Assembly: GCA_963402885.1 (NCBI GenBank)
Contig: OY727102.1
Location: 2,418,001 to 2,482,000 of the forward strand
Direction of reading: 5' to 3'
Source: Antedon bifida
Lineage: Eukaryota > Echinodermata > Crinoidea > Comatulida > Antedonidae
DNA length: 64,000 bases
Part shown: positions 25,560 through 36,138 of the stretch, piece after piece
How positions within the stretch are numbered: the first letter of the stretch is position 1
Layout of the letters: each line of letters begins with the position of its first letter
Made by a program: the position numbers and the translations under genes
The notes under the pieces: generated by a model
What the model saw: only the letters and a program-made list of their open reading frames with translations
The model's database searches: none
Told to the model about the DNA's origin: nothing

Positions 25560-25672
25560 TAGTCGCGTCATGCAACGCGACTCTACAGCTCACTATGTCG
25601 GTTGGTTGGTCGATCGGTTTGTCGGTAAACACTAACTTGATCACGCGTCTGCAGCCATATATATGGCCTTGT
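25560..25672 (+). repeat. GTCGCG/GGTC repeat family D, copy 2
   Basis: Full-length copy with an expanded GGTTGGTCGATCGGTTTGTC core between the GCGACTCTACAGCTCAC head and the GCAGCCATATATATGGCC tail. Confidence 0.75.
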
Positions 25673-25780
25673 TTCTGTTCAGTTTGCACTTATGATGGGA
25701 TAAAAAAGATACGCCCGGAACACTAGTGTCATTACAGTATCATACTTCTTAGTTTTTTTGTTTTTTTTTATTAGTGTTCT

Positions 25781-26155
25781 TCGTGCAACGCGACTCTACA
25801 GTTCACTATGTCGGTCTGTCGGTCGGTTGGTCGGTCGGTCGGTTGGTCGGTAAACACTAACTTGAGCACGCGAAAACAGGAGGATAATATTGGAAACAAT
25901 ATGTGAAAAACTAAAATTTACAAAAATTACTGATAAATTGTTGTTTTTGAGCAGAATAATACAAAGAAAAATGTAAGAAATTAACGGGAAAAAAGGAGAA
26001 AACAATATAATTAAAGAAAGAACATATGAAGACAGATATTACTGATTATTTGTAATGTATTTAATAATGATATGAAAGAATGAAGGTGGTGATTCACGCC
26101 ACAAAAGAGAAAAAAAAACTTGAGCACGCGACTGCAGCCATGTATATGACCTTGG
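25781..26155 (+). repeat. GTCGCG/GGTC repeat family D, copy 3, interrupted
   Basis: The head and GGTC core lie at 25781-25873 and the tail (GCAGCCATGTATATGACC) at 26118-26155. They are separated by about 245 bp. ACTTGAGCACGCG occurs at both edges of the interruption, so the insert is bracketed by a 13-bp direct repeat. Confidence 0.65.
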
Positions 26156-26746
26156 GTCTACTGTACACCGGTTATGCTCTCTTAATCAATAATAGTTAAC
26201 AGTAGACCAAATGCAGTTAAAGAAGCATAATTCATATTTAACAATTTCAAATTACTTAAAATTATGGTCAATAATCATACAATAAAAACATTTTTCCCAC
26301 TGTAGGCCTACATACAATTATTCAGTATATACTAAAAATTGAAATATTGTTTACATTTGTAAACATTGACTAAAACCATAACAAATTACAAACAGAAGGG
26401 TAAAAAAATATCAAAAGACAATTAGGCACAAGTTAGATAGCAAAATTGAACAAAACAAAGGCTGCATGCATGAATGCCACACAGAACTTAAATAATATAT
26501 TCTTATTGTAGACAGTGATATTGAAATGTTGAAATTTCCATAAATAAATAGGCCTATACATTTTCTTTTAACTTAACAAAAATGGTCATATATGTATAGA
26601 ATGGCAAGTATAAATTGTTACAAAAATAATTAATCGAGATAGTTTTAAAACCCAAAAGTTTGTTTATAGATGTGTATAAATCAATGACACTGAATTTCAT
26701 AAGAGGTTTTATTTAAAATAGTTGATACATGCGTATTTAGTTTGAA

Positions 26747-27658
26747 TCATCTTTCTGCGTTGAATTCTAGTTCTTGTGTTTCTTTCTGTGATAAATTAAT
26801 AAAATAATAAAAAATCTTCAAAAGTTCTTGCTGAAATTGATTGAAAGTTATGGTGTAAATAAACGGATTGATTGTTAAATTTAAAGCAAAAAATAACAAC
26901 GATATATCATAAAGAATAAGATCAACGCATGCACCACAGAAGTGATTAGCTGCACAACATATATAGCATGGTGTAGATGTTATGTAAAACACTGCGATAA
27001 CAACAAGAAGAGTTGATAAAAGATGTGTTTTTCTACCATCGTTGTGGTGTGGTTGTGATGATGGCCTACCAACTGCTGATCTTCTGAATAGCTTCCATAA
27101 TATCCGTCCGTAACAGTATGTCATAGTTGTGGTAGGTAAGAACCAACCGAGAAATGCCATAATCAGTAAAGAAATTATGTCATTTTCACGTAAGTTAGGA
27201 ACCTTTTCAGTCTTAATAATATCGATAATAACCGGAATTAATCCTGGTAGGTATTGTAAAATAAAACATAAATAGTACAAGATATTTCTTCTTGATTTGT
27301 TCTGGTGATAGATGTAGGGATGCACAACAGCAATGTATCGCTCAATTGTTATCACAACCAGATTGTATGAAGATACAACTGTCATATACCAGAATACACA
27401 CAGGCATAAATAGTAAGTTTCGGACTCATATTTGGGATTATAGATAAGAAAAACAGTGAACGCTATAGAACCTATCAGATCAATGACAGACTGATGAAGT
27501 AACAACTTGATTGAAAAAGACTTCTTAAAACTTCTGTTGTAAACAAACACAAAAATGACTAACAAGTTTGCAACGATACCAATACTACTTACAACAGCGC
27601 CGGTGGCAATAAGAGATTTATCAAGTCTTGTTAAGTTGGTATCCGAACTTGTATTCAT
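26747..27658 (-). CDS. Rhodopsin-like GPCR 2, single coding exon, 303 aa
   Basis: Closest relative of GPCR 1 in the window and in the same orientation. Start ATG at 27658, with a weak acceptor-like TATTTTAAG just before it. N-glycosylation sites N2 and N8. N31 (TM1), D60 (TM2), E-R-Y 106-108, TP in TM6 (229-230), NPFIY 264-268. It has two cysteines at the TM3 start (LCLC, 84-87) but shifted from the usual place. Loop 2 (about 147-162) has no cysteine, so the standard disulfide is absent. Extracellular loop 3 has CGAC. The 54 residues 170-223 match GPCR 1 exactly, while TM4 to loop 2, the TM6 end and the tail differ. The short basic tail lacks a clear palmitoylation site. Confidence 0.93.
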   Translation of the reverse strand: MNTSSDTNLTRLDKSLIATGAVVSSIGIVANLLVIFVFVYNRSFKKSFSIKLLLHQSVIDLIGSIAFTVFLIYNPKYESETYYLCLCVFWYMTVVSSYNLVVITIERYIAVVHPYIYHQNKSRRNILYYLCFILQYLPGLIPVIIDIIKTEKVPNLRENDIISLLIMAFLGWFLPTTTMTYCYGRILWKLFRRSAVGRPSSQPHHNDGRKTHLLSTLLVVIAVFYITSTPCYICCAANHFCGACVDLILYDISLLFFALNLTINPFIYTITFNQFQQELLKIFYYFINLSQKETQELEFNAER

Positions 27659-28795
27659 ACTTAAAATACAATATGTATTTATAATTGCAGATTATAGCCG
27701 ACACGAATCGTTTGAAGATCTAAGAATCACTGTTCATCCTTCGTTTTAAACACGCTTCTATGACTTACGTTGCTGTATAACAGTTGCCTTCTCGATCTTA
27801 TTAGTAATTTATATGGTTGAAAGCGTCATTTTGAAAATGTGTAATTACTACTAAGTGAATTTCCATTAGTTTAGGCCTATACTGAATTATTTAGAACATT
27901 ACAAGTATACAAGTAAATGGTTGACTTAGGCCTACTATCTTTAATCGAATTCATTGCGGTATATTGTAAATACATAAACATGTTCAAAGCAATAGCTCTA
28001 AGCTAAACATGCTATGAATTACATAATAAAAATACAACTACTTTTAACGTTGTAACATATAAACGAGAGGAAAAAAATCTATGCTATGCTATACAAAGTG
28101 TGATAATAAAAGTGGGACGAACCCACACAAGACAAAAAATAAAATTGTTTAAAATCATAGTAGTAAAGTATTGTATAGTAAATACTGTCACAATTATAAG
28201 TGACGGGTTTTTAACCTGAACGAAAAGGGTAATCTGCATAAAACTATTCAGGTGTAGGCCCTATAGAATTGTTCAGGAACGTAGTTATTACACCTAACAT
28301 CAACCTTATAGGTGTCGCACCTCAGCAATAAAACAGATTGATCGTTGTAAGTAAGACACTCATTTATTGACTTGTAGTAACTATAATGTATACAATGCAT
28401 TTCTATGCTAACGTATAACTGTGCTACACGTTGGGCCATGGAGCATATTTTATTTGCAAACACATGCAACAATACGTTGTATGAAACTATAGATAGATTT
28501 TCGCATATACTCATTAAAAGAAAAGACACCATGTTCAATAAACATCATACTGGCACTACTGCTTCTAGAGACATTTAGTATACGATGGATGGTTGAAGGT
28601 TTATTTTTAGACGGACTGTTCCAATTTTATTGATTTTACAAGGTATTCGACCATCGAAAAATTCATTTTGTATCGTCCCAAGTGGAATCTCAGCCGCCCT
28701 TCTCTGTCCCTCTCATTAACTATAATACGACAAGTAATTTCGCTTATATAATCTGTTGAAATTGGCAAAATTTGTTTAGATTATTTTTTTTCCTT

Positions 28796-28846
28796 TATAT
28801 AGCTGTTTTAACGTACATTAAATTCATCATTATTCCGTCTTTTCGT
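28796..28846. repeat. Segment shared with the region upstream of GPCR 6
   Basis: TTATATAGCTGTTTTAACGT through TCATCATTATTCCGTCTTTT is nearly the same as 49382-49436. It has no terminal inverted repeats and is not part of any repeat family seen elsewhere in the window. Confidence 0.7.
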
Positions 28847-28849
28847 TAT

Positions 28850-28945
28850 CAAAAATCCTTGCTTAAATGAAACAGATATAGCTCATAGGTCAAGTCATAG
28901 AGTAAGTAAATGGATTTATAGTTAAATTGTTTAAAAGAGTCTCTC
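28850..28945 (-). pseudogene. GPCR relic (TM7 region) related to GPCR 1/2
   Basis: Reading the minus strand gives NLTINPFTYSMT then a stop, matching NLTINPFIYAMA of GPCR 1. The DNA following it (ATCCTTGCTTAAATG on the plus strand) matches the start of the GPCR 1 tail. Upstream helices are not recognisable, so this is a decayed 3' fragment of a former minus-strand receptor. Confidence 0.7.
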
Positions 28946-29007
28946 TCCGTTTTTAGTAAAGTTGACAAACATATTACGAAGGGAATTTGGTCGATAAATG
29001 TCGCAAT

Positions 29008-29218
29008 ATTAAGATGTATTGTCGGCCAAAAACATGAAAAATGAAGATTAATAAAATCAGACTTTAAATAGGCTATTTTGCAGTTTTAGGCCTACTAAAG
29101 TTATTCACTTCTGTAAAAAAAACAAACGAGATGGTTAATTTAACCAATAACCATTGTCTGACAGAAAATTTAAGTACTTTTTGCTTTAAGTTACATTTTG
29201 TTTAGGTAAATCTTTAAA
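29008..29218. mobile_element. TTAA MITE family B, copy 3, truncated
   Basis: Left end TTAAGATGTATTGTCGGCCA, then the family core (GTTATTCACTTCTGTAAAAA; ACCATTGTCTGACAGAAAAT as in copy 2). It ends at TAAATCTTTAA without the GGGGACAATACAT terminus. Confidence 0.65.
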
Positions 29219-29816
29219 TAGGAAACATTTAAATAGAAAAACCAAATCGAAATACTTTTCAAAATGAATTGGAGGACCAGCATTTCCATGGTTAATGAAA
29301 TGAATAAACTTTGATTAAAAGATATGGAAATAGACTAATAGAGCTATAAATTATTGATGAAAAATCGACAATAGGTCTGACAGGAGTTACTGTAGGTTAA
29401 GTTAAATTTTATTACAGTAAAGCCAAAGCATCCAACATAATATCTCGCTTAGAAACAATAATATGATCAGGGACAAGTGATATGATTGATATGCTTCGTT
29501 TTACTTGGCAAGGTCTTTTTGCACGTTATGTCTATAAAATGTACACATATGCATTCAGATATTGTCTATTATAATTCAAGTTAAAGGTCACGATTTACCT
29601 CATTCTACAAAAATTTGTAATTTTAAATCTGGGCGGTATTCGAGCTTATTTTGAATACAACACCCGTGACCAATTGGTCACGAGTATTTTCTTTGATGCA
29701 TGTGGCTAATTATAAAACGACCATATTAAGGCCATAATGATAATTCGTATAGATTCAATAATACAAATCGCATAAATAGCAAATATCATTTTTGTTCTCG
29801 TATTCAAACCGACACT

Positions 29817-30752
29817 ATGGCTGAATTTAAAAATGATACGTTGGATAGCATAGAATGGCAAGATACAATACCTCTCGTTATTGTGCGATGGATTGTTGCT
29901 TTATTTGGTGTCGTTGGAAACTTGGTAACTCTGGCTGTGTTTCTCTACAACAGAAGTTACAAAAAGTCTTTGTCGGTGAAACTAATTATAAATCAGACAC
30001 TGATTGATTTCTTGGGATCTTTGATGTTCTTACTGTTTTTTTGTTCTGATATAATTAAAGGAACTAAATATTGTAAACTTCATTTTTTCTTTTATATGTT
30101 CGCAGCAGCATCTACATACAACTTCGTTACACTCACGATCGAGCAATACATAGCGATAGTTCATCCAATATACTACCGTAAGAAAACAGCAGCTGGACGA
30201 CTGGGTAAGACCTATTTCGGCATTATTCTATTACCCTATATTTGTGGCTGTCTTATTTCGCTCTGTGTTTTAGTATATGAAGATTCTGATCCTATATTAA
30301 ACAAATGTGAACTAAAAACTAACAACGTAGCTTTGGTTATTGTGATTTCAAACTTTCACCAATTTTCACCAGTCTGTATCATCCTGTATTGTTACTTGAA
30401 AATGCATTTCGAATTATCGAAAACCAGCAACACAGTAGCCGCGCAAACAGACCAACCAAGTTTCAGGCGAGTTGTCCATTTAAATTTGATAAAAACGCTT
30501 TATTCAGTAGCAACCGTATACATTTTAACAATAACACCACATGCTATTTGCACGCAGATTTACATATTATGGAATGACGATCTTAGGAATACTGTGTACC
30601 ACGTATCTGCATTGTTTTTGAATCTCAATCTAATGATTAACCCGTTTATTTACTGTACATGTTATAAAGAATTCAAACGTGGAGTTGGTAAAATAAAACA
30701 AGACATTTCAAAGCTCAGTACCAATGAAAGCATTCAAGTGGTTAGTATATAG
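29817..30752 (+). CDS. Rhodopsin-like GPCR 3, divergent, E-Q-Y in place of E-R-Y, 311 aa
   Basis: Single-exon class A receptor. ATG 29817, stop 30750-30752. N6 is a glycosylation site; N35 (TM1) and D64 (TM2) are kept. C86 at the TM3 start and C164 in loop 2 can form the usual disulfide. The TM3 cytoplasmic end reads TIEQYIAIVHP (E109-Q110-Y111), so the otherwise near-invariant arginine that controls G-protein coupling is glutamine (CAA). TM6 has TITP, TM7 NPFIY at 275-279. Unlike the other nine it lacks the paired cysteines in extracellular loop 3 (ILWNDD there). The frame is otherwise intact. A 38-bp minisatellite begins 24 bp after the stop. Whether it signals, signals constitutively or acts as a decoy cannot be told from sequence. 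Confidence 0.92.
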   Translation: MAEFKNDTLDSIEWQDTIPLVIVRWIVALFGVVGNLVTLAVFLYNRSYKKSLSVKLIINQTLIDFLGSLMFLLFFCSDIIKGTKYCKLHFFFYMFAAASTYNFVTLTIEQYIAIVHPIYYRKKTAAGRLGKTYFGIILLPYICGCLISLCVLVYEDSDPILNKCELKTNNVALVIVISNFHQFSPVCIILYCYLKMHFELSKTSNTVAAQTDQPSFRRVVHLNLIKTLYSVATVYILTITPHAICTQIYILWNDDLRNTVYHVSALFLNLNLMINPFIYCTCYKEFKRGVGKIKQDISKLSTNESIQVVSI

Positions 30753-30775
30753 CTCCTTACAGCTGCACGAGTTAA

Positions 30776-31154
30776 ACAAAGGACATGGAATCTCTCTCTA
30801 GGTGCCGTATCTAACAAAGGACACGCAGACTCTCTCTAGGTGCCGTATCTAACAAAGGACACGGAGTCTCTCTCTAGGTGCCGTATCTAACAAAGGACAT
30901 GGAATCTCTCTCTAGGTGCCGTATCTAACAAAGGACACGGAGTCTCTCTCTAGGTGCCGTATCTAACAAAGGACACGGAATCTCTCTCTAGGTGCCGTAT
31001 CTAACAAAGGACATGGAATCTCTCTCTAGGTGCCGTATCTAACAAAGGACACGGAGTCTCTCTCTAGGTGCCGTATCTAACAAAGGACACGGCGTCTCTC
31101 TCTAGGTGCCGTATCTAACAAATTACACGGCGTCTCTCTCTAGGTGCTGTATCT
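30776..31154 (+). repeat. 38-bp minisatellite, about ten copies, after GPCR 3
   Basis: Unit contains ACAAAGGACACGGAGTCTCT and CTCTAGGTGCCGTATCTA. Copies differ mainly at ACGGAG/ATGGAA/ACGCAG. The array starts in what should be the GPCR 3 3' UTR and ends against a LINE fragment. Confidence 0.93.
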
Positions 31155-31178
31155 ACGAACGTAGGCGATCATTTTCTG

Positions 31179-31456
31179 TCACAAATTTCTGCTTTTCGCT
31201 TTCGTTAACAGGTCCACTCGTTGATGTTTTACACCTTTTTCTGTTAACCACTCAATTACACTTGCCATCCACATTACTCGTCTTCTACCTCTGCTCCTCA
31301 TTAATTCTATCTTTCCAGTTAATGATTGGTTCTCCAAACCATCTTTCCTGACCATATGACCCGAGGAATTTTAACTGCCGTATCCTAATTTCTTTTATAA
31401 CTTTCCCTTTAGCTCTTATGAACTTATTGGTCACTCTCTCAATCCATGAAATCCTC
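31179..31456 (-). mobile_element. LINE reverse transcriptase C-terminal fragment
   Basis: Minus-strand reading gives ISWIERVTNKFIRAKGKVIK and RQLKFLG. After a one-base shift it continues HMVRKDGLEN, then GRRRVMWMASVIEWL and a stop at 31181-31179. The R-Q-L-F-L-G-H and RxRxxW arrangement is typical of the end of non-LTR retrotransposon ORF2. Truncated and frameshifted. Confidence 0.7.
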
Positions 31457-32450
31457 AAATACTTTATTTATTCACGAGACTGATGTGCAGTACAACTTGT
31501 TCAATCAATATTGATTGTTTTTACACAAGTTCGTGATATTGCAAAAAAATCCAACATCATATTAATACGAAAAAAGAAAAAAAAATTAAAATTGAAAAGA
31601 AACATTACACTGAGCATAATGCCTTCGATCTGACACCCCTATTTAGGGAACACCATACCGGTACTTCCCGCGTAAACGGGAACCCCTATCTACTTTATTG
31701 TCAAAATATTAAAATTTTGAGATATGTTTTGTACCATAGTACATAGTTTAATGTGTTTTTTTGTAATTAAATTTATGTTAATTACTGTAAGTAATGTAAA
31801 ATGAAATTGAAAAATTGTGTCACATTTTGTAACGGAATCTCGTCGATTCGTGTTTACATGTATTATAAACCGATTTGTTAAGCACGATTATGCAAAATAA
31901 TGCATATAGGCCTATTGTACTCGTGTTGTAAATTCATACCGTAATTGTTGATTTCGATAGACAGATAATGTGCATGTTACCGACAATAGGAACATATTAA
32001 AGTACGTACGAATGAAGTCTAACGTTGTTATGATTTTGTACTAGTTTTAGATTACGGACGGATTAGACTACTGCTTGACTCTCTCACTACATTCACAACG
32101 CAAGAACGTAAACGCAACTGCAAACTTCGACTACTTCAAATGAGTAAAAATAAAAGCTATAGAAAGTATAAAGCGCTAATAATAATTATTTAATACTTAA
32201 ATGATTAGTTGCTACAAAGATTGAAAAGCCTCAAAAGATAGGCTCCTCCTGTCATTAATTATGAAACAATTTAACGTTGATTGAGTAATTTAGTTTCAAA
32301 TCTTTTATATAAAGCATTTTATAAATGCCTCCGCCCAGGAGGTATGCAGAAATGCAAAAATCAAGATCAAATAAGTTAAAACTGCCTCAATCTAGGTTTA
32401 TATTTATATTATTACGACATGTTTCGGGCATAGCCCATCATATTCTTTCT

Positions 32451-32896
32451 TTCCCTCTCTTTCTTTCTTTCTCTTTCTTTCTTTTTCTTTCTTTTTTTTC
32501 TTTTACTTTCTTTTTTTCTTTCTTTTTTTTTCTTTTAATTTCTTTTTTTTCTTTTACTTTCTATTTATTTTTCTTTCTTTTTTTTTCTTTTTTTTTCTTT
32601 TTCTTTCTTTTTTTCTTTTACTTATATTTATTTTTCTTTCTTTTTTTTTTACCTTCTATTTATTTTTCTTTCTCTTTCTTTCTTTCTTTTTCTTTCTTTT
32701 TTTTCTTTACTTTCTATTTCTTTTTCTTTCTTTTTTTTTCTTTTACTTTCTATTTATTTTTCTTTCTTTTTTTTTCTTTTACTTTCTATTTATTTTTCTT
32801 TCTTTTTTTTCTTTTACTTTCTATTTATTTTTCTTTCTTTTTTTTTTCTTTTACTTTCTATTTCTTTTTATTTCTATTTTGTTTCTTTTTTTTTTC
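32451..32896 (+). repeat. Pyrimidine-rich CTTT tract with a 37-40 bp higher-order unit
   Basis: About 445 bp almost without G on the plus strand, built of TTTC/TTTTC repeats. A higher-order unit containing CTTTTACTTTCTATTTATTT recurs about every 38 bp in the right half. The 214-residue Phe/Ser/Leu open frame across it is a by-product. Confidence 0.92.
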
Positions 32897-33489
32897 GTGT
32901 TTGAGATTGTACTTCGAATTTAAGCCTGTCTGTGCTCCGCGATCGGTTGATAGTAAATTGACTAAGTAGCTAGTGTCTGACGTTCTTTTTGGCCTAATTA
33001 CATTTCTTTTGAAAGTGCATACTGGACAATCATATATATTTTCCATATATCTTATATCGGTGGTGACGTAGGTTAAGTCTTTCCAATACATTGACCAATC
33101 AATGTATCCAAGGTAATTTTAATCGTGCTCCATCAATGTTCTAGTTTACCACTTGACAACAATCATTACATAACGATGGTAGGCCTACTAATGGAAAACT
33201 TACTGATTATTATGTGCGTGATAATTTAATTTGACACTGATACGCTGCTGTTCACTAAATTAAAAAGTATTCCAATTCGAATCGTTCACTAATGCGCATG
33301 TGTATTACGGTAATATATTCGTCTAATTGACGCGGAAAAAAAATCGCAGTCACTGAGATTATTACGTACGAAAATACTAAGTTGATAGTAATCAATGTTG
33401 TGTCATTGACAAACATGTTAACATTTAAAATACCATTTTGCAGCTATACTGTAATGTAAAATTGCAAATTTTTTTCTATATATTTTTTA

Positions 33490-33650
33490 CAATATGTATT
33501 GTTCCCCTTGAAAAAATAATATTGTTGAAACATTTTTTCTTGTCTTTTTTCTTCTACAGAAGTCTTCTTCTTCTACAAAATAACCTATTCAAAGTCTAAT
33601 TTAATTATTCTTCATTTTTCATGTTTTGTGGGGACAATACATCTTTAATT
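33490..33650. mobile_element. TTAA MITE family B, copy 4, short form
   Basis: Left end ATATGTATTGTTCCCCTTGA (decayed), right end GGGGACAATACATCTTTAA. The core shares TTCTTCATTTTTCATG with copy 1. Confidence 0.68.
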
Positions 33651-35603
33651 ATACATTATTAACTTAAATTTTAATTCTATAAGAATTGCTTAATATTAAG
33701 TAACAATTCAAACAATTTCCATAACAAAAACTCGATTTGTAAATATAGTTAGGTTAAAAATGGCAAAATCAGCACTGTGGTCATGTTAGTGAGTTAGAGT
33801 TGTCAAAACAATATAGATTATCTGATAAACATCCTAGAAAGTAGGAAACCTTTTGCCATTTTTCGCCTAACTGCATAATGTTACTGTTATCGACGTTTGT
33901 GAGACAACCTAAATAAAGCAAATGTCCTATAAGAGTGTACTAATTAGCAAATATCTGCAAATGATACCGGTAGTGTTGTCCACTGAAAGACAGTTTACGT
34001 GATGTACCGCAAACCCTAATAATGTTACGTATTTTATATTAAAATACGTATTCATGGATTTCATAATCTTGAGTTTATGAATAGTAATTATTTATTAATA
34101 ACTAATTTTTCTCACTCCTGAGGACTCTACAGTTCTTTTCAGAACATGGTGTACCGCAAACTTTATATCAACAATAATTTATTTTTTATTTATTTATTGG
34201 AATTTCTGCCAGAAACATACAATAATAGTAACACATGGCCTAATACAGGCAAGTAAAAACCAAGTATTGAACACAATTCTTGTGTTCTTGAACAATACCG
34301 AAAAGAAGATACAAAACAACTACAATCCACAATAACTATATGTTGTTGTATATGCCTACAATATCTACAAGAAAGGTACCAACTATAACAGACACTTTCA
34401 TTGCAAAACAAGAAGTAAAACAACATCTTTGTTAAATGAACATTTATTTTGTGTAATTTCTCTTCAAGATAAATAGATGAAGCAAAAGGCACCTTATTTC
34501 AATGCTTACTTCTACCCATTTACAATGTGCGATAAACATGTGTTTTACATGCTATGTTTAAACACTGACGTATGTATAGTACATTAATCTACTATTTACA
34601 ATGTACGCTCACATCCTATTTACATCATCGTACTTATATAATATCATAACTATTAGAACAACACGTAATCATTATGTAATAACATTTAGTCTAAATGCCA
34701 GAGCCTTAAACCTGTTTTTTTTAAACAAAATAAGAAATTAATTTCTATTTCAAACTAATTGACATAGCAGTCAATTCCTCGATTAAACATTTTTCAATTT
34801 CAGAAATAAAAATTAAATCTTTCATAGATTTCGGCCTTGTACAACAAATTAATCATAACATTTAAGGGTTTGACGTAATACTCAATATGCATATCGGTTA
34901 CACGGTAGATTTACAACGAAATTATGTAAAATTTTAGTCGATTATCATTATTATTATTATTACAGATATCATAATTTATTTATTTATTTCATTTCCCAAC
35001 CAACAGTGAACTCATGGTTCACCACTTACAGTAGGGAAAGCAAATTCCATTACATATTATCGCATGTATCTTATGCAACACCTGTATCACCCAAGCCTAT
35101 AACCTAGCCTTAACATACAGTCACCATATTTGACACTGTCTAATGTCCTTATGTCCGAATAGAACAAAACACACTATAATGGTCAATGCTTTATTAGTTT
35201 TAAACTCTTCTTAATTCGACCAACATTCCTTGGAAGTTTGTTATTTCACATTTATAATTTTATTCTTTTTTTCAACAACTATTTCCACCCCAATATATTT
35301 ACATACACACTGTCTATTGAATCCCCCAAAACGTCAGTCAACAGAAAAGACAACTCGTAATTAAATGACATGCGATGGGTCACATAAGCTAAAAGATTTC
35401 TAATCACCAAACATCATCAAGCAAGTAAACAGTAATACACAATACTATGTTTACAATGTCTATATAGGGCCTACATTAATCATGCTATTTATCATGTACT
35501 GCGCATGTGTTTGAACGTCATCGCTATAACTGTAACCATGGTTAAGAACCAAACTCAATAACAACAAATACTTTATTAACAATGTTCTTTGAAACTCTTT
35601 GAC

Positions 35604-35783
35604 AAATTTTGTTTTCAAACGATCGATATGTGTTAATAACATATCCCTCTGTATCTGGTATACAATTATAAAATCATAATAAAATGTACTACAAATGTAG
35701 TACATTTTTTTATGATTTTATAATTGTATGCCAGATACAGAGGGATATGTTATTAACACATCGATCGTTTGAAAACAAAATTT
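35604..35783. repeat. Near-perfect 180-bp inverted repeat (palindrome)
   Basis: Left arm AAATTTTGTTTTCAAACGAT through TATCCCTCTGTATCTGG to the centre near 35693 (TACTACAAATGTAGTA). The right arm is the complement with about two mismatches and a 2-base indel. There is essentially no spacer, so a 90-bp-arm cruciform or hairpin is possible. Confidence 0.93.
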
Positions 35784-36138
35784 ACATAATTGAAGCATTG
35801 AAGCAATATTTCATAATTGAGTTCAAGGATGCGTTACAATATGTTACATTTTAATCAAGATATATTTTTTTATTCGGCTTAGGTACTTAATATTGAATCT
35901 GTCAATGACGTCCTTCCACTAAAAACTGATCATAATACTTTTATGAACAGTACGGAATTAATTTACAACATATTTTTTATTTATCAAAAAAAACCCTGAA
36001 ATATGAAAGTAACAAAAGTATAGAATTAGTTTCACATATCGATTTTTTTTAAATTTACAATAAAATATACCAACATCATAATCGTTACATTCATTTATGA
36101 TTATATCGTAATTAATAACATGTGCTTTTAAATAGCAA

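Larger units (their letters stand above)
23027..26746. other. Repeat-rich intergenic region between GPCR 1 and GPCR 2
   Basis: Contains three copies of the GTCGCG/GGTC repeat, the tandem 170-bp array at 24131-24640, and a TAGGCCTA-rich stretch at 24720-24900. No intact gene seen. The small open frames at 25368 and 25532 show no family features. Confidence 0.6.
27659..29816. other. Intergenic region with a dead GPCR fragment
   Basis: Holds the GPCR relic at 28850-28945, a segment at 28796-28846 also found before GPCR 6, and a truncated family B MITE at 29008-29218. The 96-residue open frame 28248-28538 has no features I recognise. Confidence 0.6.
30753..36138. other. Long gene-free interval between GPCR 3 and GPCR 4
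   Basis: Holds the 38-bp minisatellite, a LINE fragment, a pyrimidine-rich tract, a family B MITE and a 180-bp palindrome. At 34160-34500 and 34975-35100, AT-rich sequence opening with TTTATTTATT resembles LINE 3' ends on the minus strand, but I cannot confirm it. The open frames at 32325-32969, 34190-34492 and 35460-35705 are low complexity or inside repeats. No gene supported. Confidence 0.6.

Noticed and set aside
30776..31154. CRISPR-like array
   Set aside because: Direct tandem units without distinct spacers, in an animal genome; a minisatellite.
32325..32969. 214-residue plus-strand open frame
   Set aside because: Almost entirely Phe/Ser/Leu/Tyr from the pyrimidine-rich repeat; no real protein features.
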